DNA of 64,000 bases from JAKAGZ01 sp035266865 (GTDB taxonomy: Bacteria; Bacteroidota; Ignavibacteria; Ignavibacteriales; Ignavibacteriaceae), in contig DATFMR010000011.1 of assembly GCA_035266865.1 (NCBI GenBank), positions 19,750-83,749 on the forward strand, written 5' to 3'. Below, in pieces: positions 20,151 through 27,650 of the stretch (positions are counted from its first letter, which is position 1; the number at the start of each line of letters is the position of its first letter). Made by a program: the position numbers and the translations under genes. A model generated the notes under the pieces. The model made no database searches and was not told the origin of the DNA. It saw nothing but the letters and a program-made list of their open reading frames with translations.

Positions 20151-20737
20151 TTATTGTTTGTTAGTCTTTGAATATCATCCCTTAATCTTGCAGCACGCTC
20201 ATATTCTTCAGATTCAATTGCCTCCCTTAGTTTTGATTGTAATGCTGCTATTTTTGCTTCTTTGCTGTTAGCAATTGGTTGCTCGTCTTCTCTTTGACTT
20301 GGTGTATAATCTTCTTTTCCGGGCTCTTCGGATGGAATAAATGCCGCAGCATCCATTACATTTTCTGCAACATAAATAGGAGCTTGAGATCTAACTGCTA
20401 AGGCTATTGCATCACTAGGTCTGGCATCTATTTCGTTTGTTAAAGTGGATACTTCCAATATTATTTTTGCGTAAAAAGTATTTTCCCTTAATTCATCGAT
20501 CACAACTTCTAAGACCAAGGCTCCGATGTTATCAACAATACTTTTAAGAAGATCATGAGTTAAAGGGCGAGGAGGTTTAATACCCTCAATTTCTAATGCT
20601 ATAGCCTGTGCTTCAAATGCTCCAATAATAATCGGCAACCTCCTGCTCCCATTAACTTCTTTCAAAAGTATAGCATAAGCCCCTCCAGTAGATGGACTTG
20701 AAGATAATCCGAGTATTTCACATTGAATCTTATTCAA
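20147..20737 (-). CDS. Bifunctional nuclease (DUF151) family protein with UVR motif
   Basis: A 196-residue protein. Residues about 1-125 form the BFN/DUF151 domain (GGAYAILLKEVNGSRRLPI, EIEGIKPPRPLTHDL, ARPSDAIALAVRSQAPIYV). The C-terminal 35 residues are a UvrB/UvrC-like helical hairpin (KIAALQSKLREAIESEEYE, RAARLRDDIQRL). Family members have been linked to DNase/RNase activity in plants and some bacteria, but the physiological role in bacteria is unclear. It lies 18 bases after etfA on the same strand and may share its transcript. Confidence 0.88.
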   Translation of the reverse strand: MNKIQCEILGLSSSPSTGGAYAILLKEVNGSRRLPIIIGAFEAQAIALEIEGIKPPRPLTHDLLKSIVDNIGALVLEVVIDELRENTFYAKIILEVSTLTNEIDARPSDAIALAVRSQAPIYVAENVMDAAAFIPSEEPGKEDYTPSQREDEQPIANSKEAKIAALQSKLREAIESEEYERAARLRDDIQRLTNNN

Positions 20738-20755
20738 AAAATATTACCTAATCCT

Positions 20756-21727
20756 TTATGATTTAAGCTTTTTAATCTCTTCAGTTAATGCAGGTAATAC
20801 TTCAAAAACATCGCCGGCAATCCCGTAATCAGCTACTCCAAAAATTGGAGCATCCTTATCTTTATTGATTGCAACTATGTATTTTGATGAAGACATCCCT
20901 GCCAGGTGCTGAATTGCTCCTGATATTCCACAAGCTATATAAAGTGAAGGTGTAACGGTTTTTCCTGTTTGACCTACTTGCTCCCTGTGAGGTCTCCAAC
21001 CTGCATCAACTGCTGCTCTAGAAGCACCAACTGCTGCACCAAGTGCATCTGCAAGGTCTTCAACCAGTTTGAAATTTTCAGGTGCTTTTAATCCTCGTCC
21101 TCCTGACACAATAATGTCAGCTTCTGCTACATCAAGTTTGCCCTCAGATTTTTTAAATTCAACCACTTTTGTTGAAAGGTCAGGTGAATCAATATTTTTA
21201 ACTTGAATATTTGCTTCTCCCGGTGATTGTGATTCTTCAGCAGGAAATACATTTGTACGTAATGTAATAACCTTTACTTCACTTTTAGGCTTTACGTCCA
21301 TTAAAGCTTTTCCCGCATAAATTGGGCGAGTTGCAACAACACTACCATCTTTTGCTTCAAGATTTATACAATCAACTAGGCAGCCTGCATTTAGTTTTAC
21401 TGCTACTCTTGGGGAGAGGTCTTTTCCAAGAGCTGTATTTGAAAAAATTAAATATTCGGCAGAAACTTCTTTTGCCAGATCTGCAATTCCATTAGTGTAT
21501 GCATTTGGTGAATAATTTTCAAGATCCGCATTCTTTAGGTGAGAAATTTTCGAAACACCATATTTTGAAATCTCATTTAATCCGTCAATTTCATTTCCTA
21601 CTACAACAGTTTGCACGTCCAACCCAAGGTCTTTACCAAGCTTGGCTGCTGTTGATGTTACTTCGAATGATGATTTTTTTAACTTACCTTCTCTCTGCTC
21701 TAATATTGCTAATATTGTGTTTGCCAT
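20756..21727 (-). CDS. etfA: Electron transfer flavoprotein, alpha subunit
   Basis: The FAD-binding subunit of ETF, which takes electrons from acyl-CoA and related dehydrogenases. The 323 residues contain the alpha C-terminal FAD domain near 200-315: VSGGRGLKAPENFKLVEDLA, AVGASRAAVDAGW, GQTGKTVTPSLYIACGISG, and AINKDKDAPIFGVADYGI. It follows etfB with a 14-base gap. The pair would feed electrons from beta-oxidation or amino acid breakdown to the quinone pool. No ETF-quinone oxidoreductase is in the window. Confidence 0.96.
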   Translation of the reverse strand: MANTILAILEQREGKLKKSSFEVTSTAAKLGKDLGLDVQTVVVGNEIDGLNEISKYGVSKISHLKNADLENYSPNAYTNGIADLAKEVSAEYLIFSNTALGKDLSPRVAVKLNAGCLVDCINLEAKDGSVVATRPIYAGKALMDVKPKSEVKVITLRTNVFPAEESQSPGEANIQVKNIDSPDLSTKVVEFKKSEGKLDVAEADIIVSGGRGLKAPENFKLVEDLADALGAAVGASRAAVDAGWRPHREQVGQTGKTVTPSLYIACGISGAIQHLAGMSSSKYIVAINKDKDAPIFGVADYGIAGDVFEVLPALTEEIKKLKS

Positions 21728-21741
21728 TTTTAAATTCCTTT

Positions 21742-22494
21742 TTAGATAACTTTTGCTTCTTCTCTTAATAATTTTACTAATTCAGGAACTACACTTTTAT
21801 CAGTTCCAAGTATTCTGCCTGGCTGTTTTGGTGCAGGTTTTTTAAGACTTACCAATTCAGTCAGGTTTTCAAAAGATGCTGCCGGTTTTTCTTCAATAGT
21901 TTTCTTTTTGGCAGCCATTATACCTTTAAGAGAAGCATATCTCGGTTCATTTAGTCCTTTTTGTGCTGTAATTACAGCCGGCAATTTTGATTCAACTATT
22001 TCTTTACCACCTTCAATTTCTCTTTCAGCGGTAATCTTATCACCTTCAAGTTTGAAATCTACAACAACTGAAACACAGCCGTAATCAAGCATAGTTGCAG
22101 TAAGTTGACCGGTAATTGAGTTATCAAAATCGACAGATTGTTTTCCAAAAAATACTAATTCACATCCCTGTGCTTTTATTTCTTCAGAAAGGGCTTTTGC
22201 TATTCCAAAGGAATCTCGTGGATTCTCATCTTTCAGCAAAATTCCCCTATCAACACCCATTGCGAGGGCTTTTTTAATAGTTTCTTTACTGCTGTCACCG
22301 CCAACACTAATTGCAACTACTTCACTATCTTCACCAATTTTTTCCTTAGTTTTTAAGGCTTCTTCTACAGCAAATTCATCGTATGGATTGATTATATAAG
22401 TTACCCCATTTTGATCAATTGCTTTTTCACTTGAATCTATTTTAATCTTTGTGGCAGTGTCAGGAACATGGCTGACACATACTGCTATTTTCAT
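21742..22494 (-). CDS. etfB: Electron transfer flavoprotein, beta subunit
   Basis: The AMP-binding partner of EtfA. The 250 residues show the standard beta-subunit opening MKIAVCVSHVPDTATKIK, INPYDEFAVEEALKTKE, VVAISVGGDSSKETIKKALA, and the family signature region VESKLPAVITAQKGLNEPRY plus SLKGIMAAKKK. A good ribosome binding site (GGAGG) lies just before its ATG. It is the first gene of the etfB-etfA-nuclease-like run and diverges from clpS. Confidence 0.96.
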   Translation of the reverse strand: MKIAVCVSHVPDTATKIKIDSSEKAIDQNGVTYIINPYDEFAVEEALKTKEKIGEDSEVVAISVGGDSSKETIKKALAMGVDRGILLKDENPRDSFGIAKALSEEIKAQGCELVFFGKQSVDFDNSITGQLTATMLDYGCVSVVVDFKLEGDKITAEREIEGGKEIVESKLPAVITAQKGLNEPRYASLKGIMAAKKKTIEEKPAASFENLTELVSLKKPAPKQPGRILGTDKSVVPELVKLLREEAKVI

Positions 22495-22566
22495 TTAACC
22501 TCCGAAAAATCTTTAATTTTGTTCAAAAAAATAACCATAAATAGCTATAAATTCAATTAAGCTATT

Positions 22567-22596
22567 TTGAACCATACTGTAATAAGAGTAATTTTT
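22567..22596 (+). promoter_or_regulatory. Predicted -33/-7 promoter of clpS
   Basis: TTG at 22567-22569, a 19-base spacer and TAATTTTT at 22589-22596 (7 of 8 to TAnnTTTG). It lies 52 bases before the clpS ATG in the divergent etfB/clpS region. Confidence 0.4.
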
Positions 22597-22648
22597 GGTG
22601 AAAAGATTTTTTCTTTTTATGTTTATTCAAATTTTTTAATTTAATAAT

Positions 22649-22948
22649 ATGATTGAAGAAGAAAAGACAAAGCCCGGCGAACCGGGATTAGAAATTCTTG
22701 AAGAAACTACAACAACAACCGGTCTTCTAAGCAGGGTTGTGCTGTTTAATGACGACTGGCATACATTTGATGAGGTAATCGTACAGCTAATTAAAGCTAT
22801 ACACTGCAGTTTTGAAAAAGCCAGGGCTCATGCTTTTGAAGTGCATATTAAAGGAAAATCCATAGTTTATAAAGGAGAAATGAAGGAATGCCTGAGAGTT
22901 TCCTCGATACTCGAAGAAATATTACTCAAAACAGAAATAATTACATAA
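22649..22948 (+). CDS. clpS: ClpS-like ATP-dependent protease adaptor
   Basis: A 99-residue protein with the ClpS fold: VVLFNDDWHTFDEVIVQLI (the NDD residues line the N-degron pocket), followed by the helix with KARAHAFEVHIKGKSIVYKG. ClpS delivers N-degron substrates to ClpA or ClpC. A 25-residue acidic, threonine-rich tail precedes the domain, as in typical ClpS proteins. No Clp ATPase is in the window, so the partner is unknown. It stands alone between etfB (divergent) and typA. Confidence 0.88.
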   Translation: MIEEEKTKPGEPGLEILEETTTTTGLLSRVVLFNDDWHTFDEVIVQLIKAIHCSFEKARAHAFEVHIKGKSIVYKGEMKECLRVSSILEEILLKTEIIT

Positions 22949-22996
22949 GTAATTGTATATTCTCTCTTTCTCCATAATTATCCTGCCTTAAATTCA

Positions 22997-23027
22997 TTGT
23001 TTGTACCCCGCTTTCTAAGTATATTTG
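22997..23027 (+). promoter_or_regulatory. Predicted -33/-7 promoter of typA
   Basis: TTG at 22997-22999, a 20-base spacer and TATATTTG at 23020-23027, a perfect match to the Bacteroidota -7 consensus TAnnTTTG. Transcription would start about 25 bases before the GTG of typA. Confidence 0.6.
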
Positions 23028-23058
23028 GGATTCAAATTTAATATTAAAAGGACTTTGT

Positions 23059-24906
23059 GTGAAAAATTTCAGGACAGATATTAGGAATATTGCGATTATA
23101 GCTCACGTTGATCATGGAAAAACCACTCTTGTTGATCATATGCTTAAGCAAACTGGTGTATTCAGGGAAAACCAGCAGGTTGAAACCAGGATTATGGATT
23201 CAAATGCACTTGAAAAAGAGAGAGGAATTACGATTCTTGCCAAAAATTTAAGTGTTACCTACGAAGGAGTGAAAGTTAATATTGTTGATACACCCGGTCA
23301 CGCGGATTTTGGTGGGGAAGTTGAAAGAACCTTAAGAATGGTTGACGGAGTGCTTTTATTGGTTGATGCAGCAGAAGGTCCTTTGCCTCAAACAAAATTT
23401 GTTCTGAAAAAATCACTTGATCTTGGATTAAAACCGATTGTTGTAATAAATAAAATTGATAGAAAAGATGCACGACCCGATGAAGTCTTAAATGAAGTAT
23501 TCGATTTATTTGTTTCACTTGGCGCATCAGAAGAGCAATTGGACTTTCCGTATGTCTGGGCAATTGCAAAACAGGGAATAGCAAAGATTAACTTAGAAGA
23601 TGAAGGAAAAAATCTATTCCCATTGTTTGATGTAATTTTAAAATCAGTTCCTTCTCCGGAAAATGAACTCGATAAGCCTTTCCAGATGCTAATTTCAGCA
23701 ATCGATTATAACGATTATCTTGGAAGAATTGGTATTGGAAGAATAAATAGTGGCAAATTAATAATGGGTGATAATGTAGTTCTCATTAACCGGGAAGGGG
23801 AGAAAACAAATGCAAAAATTACAAAGCTTTATTCTTACCGTGATTTTCATCGTGTTGAAATAGATGAACTCTCCGCAGGTGACATTGGTGCAATTGCCGG
23901 ATTGGAAGATGTGAATATTGGGGAAACAATTGCCAGTCCACAAAAACCTGAAGGGCTCCCATTTGTTGCAATTGATGAGCCGACAATTACAATGAATTTT
24001 ATTGTAAATAATTCTCCATTTGCCGGACAGGAAGGAAAATATGTAACAACAAGAAATATTAGCGAAAGACTTTCCAAAGAATTAAAATCAAATGTTAGCT
24101 TAAATGTTGAAATGACGGATTCTCCTGATAGCTTTAAAGTAAGCGGAAGAGGGGAATTACATCTTGCGATATTAGTCGAAAATATGCGACGAGAAGGATA
24201 CGAGTTTCAGTTAAGTAAGCCACAAGTTATTCAAAAAAGAATTGCTGATGTTTTATGCGAGCCGGTTGAACACGTTATTATTGATGTTCCTGAAGAATTT
24301 GTTGGTATTGTAATTGAAAAACTTGGTAAGAGAAAAGGCGAGATGAAAAACATGCTCACTTTTAATGAAAATACAAGAATTGAATTTATAATTCCTTCAC
24401 GAGGACTTATTGGTTACCGCGCTGAATTTATGACTGATACGAAAGGAACCGGAATTCTTCATCATAATTTTCATGCTTATGAACCATATAAAGGAGAAAT
24501 TCAGCAAAGGCAGCGTGGTGCACTTGTAGCAATGGAAAACGGAATTGCTTCGGATTATGCAATGTTTAAATTGCAGGAAAGAGCAGTGTTTTTTATTGCA
24601 GGCGGTACAAAAGTTTATGAAGGAATGGTGGTTGGTGAGAACTCGCGCGAAAATGATATGCGGGTTAATGTTACTAAAACAAAGCAGCTTTCTAATATGC
24701 GCTCTTCTGGAGCGGATGAAGCAATAAGGCTTGAGCCACCGATCATAATGACTTTGGAACAGGCTATTGAATGGATTACTGATGATGAATACGTTGAAGT
24801 AACACCGGAAAGTATTCGTATCAGGAAAAAATTCTTAACAGAAATGGATAAGAAAAATGCTAGGTTAGCGGCAAAACAAAAATCAGAAGAAGCTATTGCT
24901 CAATAA
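23059..24906 (+). CDS. typA: Ribosome-associated GTPase TypA/BipA
   Basis: Translation-factor GTPase that helps ribosome assembly and stress adaptation. The 615 residues have the usual layout: G domain (IAHVDHGKTTLVDHML P-loop, ERGITI switch, DTPGHADFGGEVER, NKIDRKDARP), beta-barrel domain II, the two EF-G-like domains, and the BipA-specific C-terminus (IPSRGLIGYRAEFMTDTKGT, then QLSNMRSSGADEA and LTEMDKKNARLAAKQ at the end). The start is a GTG. It has its own promoter and is followed 40 bases later by pepD on the same strand. Confidence 0.97.
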   Translation: MKNFRTDIRNIAIIAHVDHGKTTLVDHMLKQTGVFRENQQVETRIMDSNALEKERGITILAKNLSVTYEGVKVNIVDTPGHADFGGEVERTLRMVDGVLLLVDAAEGPLPQTKFVLKKSLDLGLKPIVVINKIDRKDARPDEVLNEVFDLFVSLGASEEQLDFPYVWAIAKQGIAKINLEDEGKNLFPLFDVILKSVPSPENELDKPFQMLISAIDYNDYLGRIGIGRINSGKLIMGDNVVLINREGEKTNAKITKLYSYRDFHRVEIDELSAGDIGAIAGLEDVNIGETIASPQKPEGLPFVAIDEPTITMNFIVNNSPFAGQEGKYVTTRNISERLSKELKSNVSLNVEMTDSPDSFKVSGRGELHLAILVENMRREGYEFQLSKPQVIQKRIADVLCEPVEHVIIDVPEEFVGIVIEKLGKRKGEMKNMLTFNENTRIEFIIPSRGLIGYRAEFMTDTKGTGILHHNFHAYEPYKGEIQQRQRGALVAMENGIASDYAMFKLQERAVFFIAGGTKVYEGMVVGENSRENDMRVNVTKTKQLSNMRSSGADEAIRLEPPIIMTLEQAIEWITDDEYVEVTPESIRIRKKFLTEMDKKNARLAAKQKSEEAIAQ

Positions 24907-24946
24907 TTTATTGAGGGGAAAATAAATAAAAACAAGAGGTGAAATT

Positions 24947-26413
24947 ATGTCTGATTCAGCTATTAAAGGTTTGAAACCGGAAATTTTATGGAAGAGATTT
25001 TATGAAATCAGCCAGGTTCCCAGGCCTTCAAAAAAAGAAGAAAAAATATTAGATCATTTAAAAAAACTTGCAGCAGAACTTGGACTTGAATATAAACAGG
25101 ATAAAGTCGGCAATATTGTATTTAAGGTACCTGCCACAAAAGGTTATGAGAAATCACCAACTGTTATAATCCAGGGACACGTTGATATGGTTTGTGAAAA
25201 AAATAAATCAAAAAAACATGATTTTGAAAATGAACCGATAACTTTGCTAAAAGAAGATGGATGGATTACTGCGGACGGAACAACTCTTGGTAGCGACAAT
25301 GGAATTGGTGTTGCTGCAGGATTAGCAGTTGTAACTGATAAAGATGTCGTTCACGGACCACTTGAATTACTGATGACAGTTGATGAAGAAACCGGGCTTA
25401 CTGGAGCAACGAATCTTAAAAAAGGAATGATTGAGGGTAAAATATTATTAAATCTTGACTCAGAGGAAGACGGGGCTTTTTATGTAGGTTGTTCAGGCGG
25501 TGTTGATACAGTTGCAGAATTTAAGCTTGATTTAACAAATGCTCCATCAGGTACTGAGGCATATAATGTCCTTGTTACAGGGTTAAAAGGTGGGCATAGC
25601 GGACTGGATATTCAAGCCGGAAGAGGTAATGCTATAAAAATTCTTGCACGTGCCTTAAAAGAATTAGAAAAAACAAATTTTGCAGTTTCAACAATAAATG
25701 GTGGCAGTTTAAGAAATGCTATTCCAAGAGAAGCTGAAGCTACAATCTTTATTAAAAAATCCGATGCAGGAAAAGTAAAGAAAATAATCAATGATTTTTA
25801 CGGAAAAATATTAAATGAGTTTAAGACAGCAGACGGCGGATTAAAAATTGAATTTACAAAAGCAAAAGATCCTGTAAAAAAAGTATTTAAAAAGAAATTC
25901 GCACAAACTGTAACTGATACGCTATTAGCATTACCGCACGGTGTAATTGCAATGAGCCAGGATATTGAAGGTTTAGTTGAAACGTCAACTAATCTTGCAA
26001 CAATAATAACTAAAAATAAATCAGTTGTTGTTGGAACAAGCCAGAGAAGTTCAATAAATAGTGCTAATCAATATATCGCAAAATCAGTAGGCTCGATCTT
26101 CAGTCTTGCAGGTGCAAAATACAATACTACAGATGGTTATCCTGGCTGGAAACCAAATCTTGATTCTAAAATTCTGAAAATATCAAAAGAGGTATTTCAC
26201 GGATTATTTAACAAGGAACCTGAAATAAAAGCAATCCATGCTGGTTTGGAATGTGGAATTTTAGAAGGGAAAAGTCCGGGACTCGATATGGTTTCATTTG
26301 GTCCAACTATCGAAGGAGCACATTCGCCCGATGAAAGAATAAATATTAAAACTGTAGAAAAATTCTATGATTTGTTAAAAGGAATTCTTAAAAGAGTTGC
26401 AATGCAGAATTAA
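24947..26413 (+). CDS. pepD: Cytosolic aminoacyl-histidine dipeptidase (M20C)
   Basis: A zinc dipeptidase of the PepD group with broad Xaa-His and general dipeptidase activity. The 488 residues show the metal motifs of M20: IQGHVDMVCEKN (His and Asp), GSDNGIGVAAGL, MTVDEETGLTGA (Glu-Glu), NLDSEEDG and, near the end, HAGLECGILEGKSPGLDMVSFGP-type sequence, here given by its core LECGILEGK. There is no signal peptide, so it acts in the cytoplasm on imported peptides. A strong terminator lies directly downstream. Confidence 0.95.
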   Translation: MSDSAIKGLKPEILWKRFYEISQVPRPSKKEEKILDHLKKLAAELGLEYKQDKVGNIVFKVPATKGYEKSPTVIIQGHVDMVCEKNKSKKHDFENEPITLLKEDGWITADGTTLGSDNGIGVAAGLAVVTDKDVVHGPLELLMTVDEETGLTGATNLKKGMIEGKILLNLDSEEDGAFYVGCSGGVDTVAEFKLDLTNAPSGTEAYNVLVTGLKGGHSGLDIQAGRGNAIKILARALKELEKTNFAVSTINGGSLRNAIPREAEATIFIKKSDAGKVKKIINDFYGKILNEFKTADGGLKIEFTKAKDPVKKVFKKKFAQTVTDTLLALPHGVIAMSQDIEGLVETSTNLATIITKNKSVVVGTSQRSSINSANQYIAKSVGSIFSLAGAKYNTTDGYPGWKPNLDSKILKISKEVFHGLFNKEPEIKAIHAGLECGILEGKSPGLDMVSFGPTIEGAHSPDERINIKTVEKFYDLLKGILKRVAMQN

Positions 26414-26415
26414 TT

Positions 26416-26450
26416 AAAAAAGGGCTGCTAAATTTAGCAGCCCTTTTTTT
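26416..26450. terminator. Bidirectional rho-independent terminator
   Basis: A perfect 11-base inverted repeat (GGGCTGCTAAA and TTTAGCAGCCC) with A-rich sequence before it and a run of seven T after it. The symmetry means it can stop both pepD (plus strand) and the convergent SET-domain gene (minus strand). Confidence 0.92.
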
Positions 26451-26466
26451 ACAAAATTATTTTTTC

Positions 26467-26877
26467 TTAAACTTCATAAACATTACATCTTCTGCAATTA
26501 CAATCGTCATATATTTCTTCATACCCATAATCAATTGTAATCTCTTCGCCTGCTTTTATGCCTCTTACAGTTATTAGTTCCAGTCCAAATTCATCAGCTT
26601 CTTCAATATCACAATTATACTCACAATTATGATTTATGTATTTTATCTTTTTTGTATTAGCTGTGTCTATATAAGTTTCTTCATCATACCAGAAAATGTA
26701 AACATTATCCTCCTCTTCTTCTCTTCTCTCACACTCATCACCGGAAATTATTTCGCCTGAAATATCCATAATTTTACTATTTGCCGGGATATCTACTGAA
26801 GTAAAAATTCCAGCACCGTGTATACCAGAAGATTTTACATAAATAAATTCCTCAAAATCCTTAAATTGGACATTCAA
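26467..26877 (-). CDS. Small SET-domain protein (putative lysine methyltransferase)
   Basis: A 136-residue protein that is almost only a SET domain. Visible are the SAM-binding start SSGIHGAGIFTSVDIPANSKI (residues 16-36; core GIHGAGIF), the NHNCEYNC motif at 82-89 matching the NHSCxPN core, GEEITIDYGY at 110-119 matching the catalytic-Tyr region, and a post-SET-like cysteine cluster (Cys126, Cys128, Cys131) that together with Cys89 could hold zinc. SET proteins transfer methyl groups from SAM to lysine. The target here is unknown. It is a single gene, convergent with pepD. Homologues occur in scattered bacteria and chlamydiae. Confidence 0.85.
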   Translation of the reverse strand: MNVQFKDFEEFIYVKSSGIHGAGIFTSVDIPANSKIMDISGEIISGDECERREEEEDNVYIFWYDEETYIDTANTKKIKYINHNCEYNCDIEEADEFGLELITVRGIKAGEEITIDYGYEEIYDDCNCRRCNVYEV

Positions 26878-27161
26878 TTTTTAGATACTCCTTGCAATAC
26901 TATACAGAATTTTATATATCATTTCAAAACAACATCATTTTTTTTGAAATAATATGAGTTTGAAATTATTAAATATTATTGGGCTTCTAAAATAGATATA
27001 ATTTATGATAGTTGGTATTTTATTTACATATCAAAAACTAATTATTAAGATTTGTACATTTATTGCCGTGTCAGCTACTGAAGGCAAATTTGATGATGAT
27101 TTATTAAAATTGTATTATATTGTATAAGCATTTAACCTGAATAAAAATTTTATTATAAATT

Positions 27162-27530
27162 ATGGACAAAATAGTATTGGTGGTAGATGATGATAAGGCC
27201 AGCCGTGATATTACCAGGTTGTTTTTAAGAGAAATTTGTGAGGTAGAAACAGCCGAAGATGGTCAAACGGCGATAACAAAAGCATCTGGAAAAAAATTTG
27301 ATGCTATTTTAATGGATATTGGTCTTGGGAGGGAAATGAATGGGCTTGAAGCTACAAGAAGAATTCGAAAAATAGAAGGTTATATCGAAGTACCTGTAAT
27401 TGCTGTGACAGCTTACGCAATGAAAGGTGATAAAGAAGAATTTTTAGAGGCTGGCTGTACACATTATCTATCAAAGCCATTTGAGAAAGCCATTATTTTA
27501 TCTTTGATGAAAGATGTACTTTCTATTTAA
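27162..27530 (+). CDS. Single-domain response regulator
   Basis: A 122-residue CheY-like receiver and nothing else. It has the acidic pocket VVDDD (residues 8-11), the phospho-acceptor Asp52 in ILMDIGLG, the switch Thr in VIAVTAYAM and the lysine of YLSKPF. There is no output domain, so it must act by binding a partner protein. It lies 120 bases before, and on the same strand as, a large histidine kinase without its own receiver, which is the likely partner. Confidence 0.92.
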   Translation: MDKIVLVVDDDKASRDITRLFLREICEVETAEDGQTAITKASGKKFDAILMDIGLGREMNGLEATRRIRKIEGYIEVPVIAVTAYAMKGDKEEFLEAGCTHYLSKPFEKAIILSLMKDVLSI

Positions 27531-27650
27531 TTAAAATTCATAGGTCTACTTAAGGATATAATAGAATTAAGTTTTGCTTTGTTCAAAACTTTAAATTTAA
27601 AAATTCCAATCTAAGTTTTTATTTGAAAATTTAACCAAATGTTGTAACAG

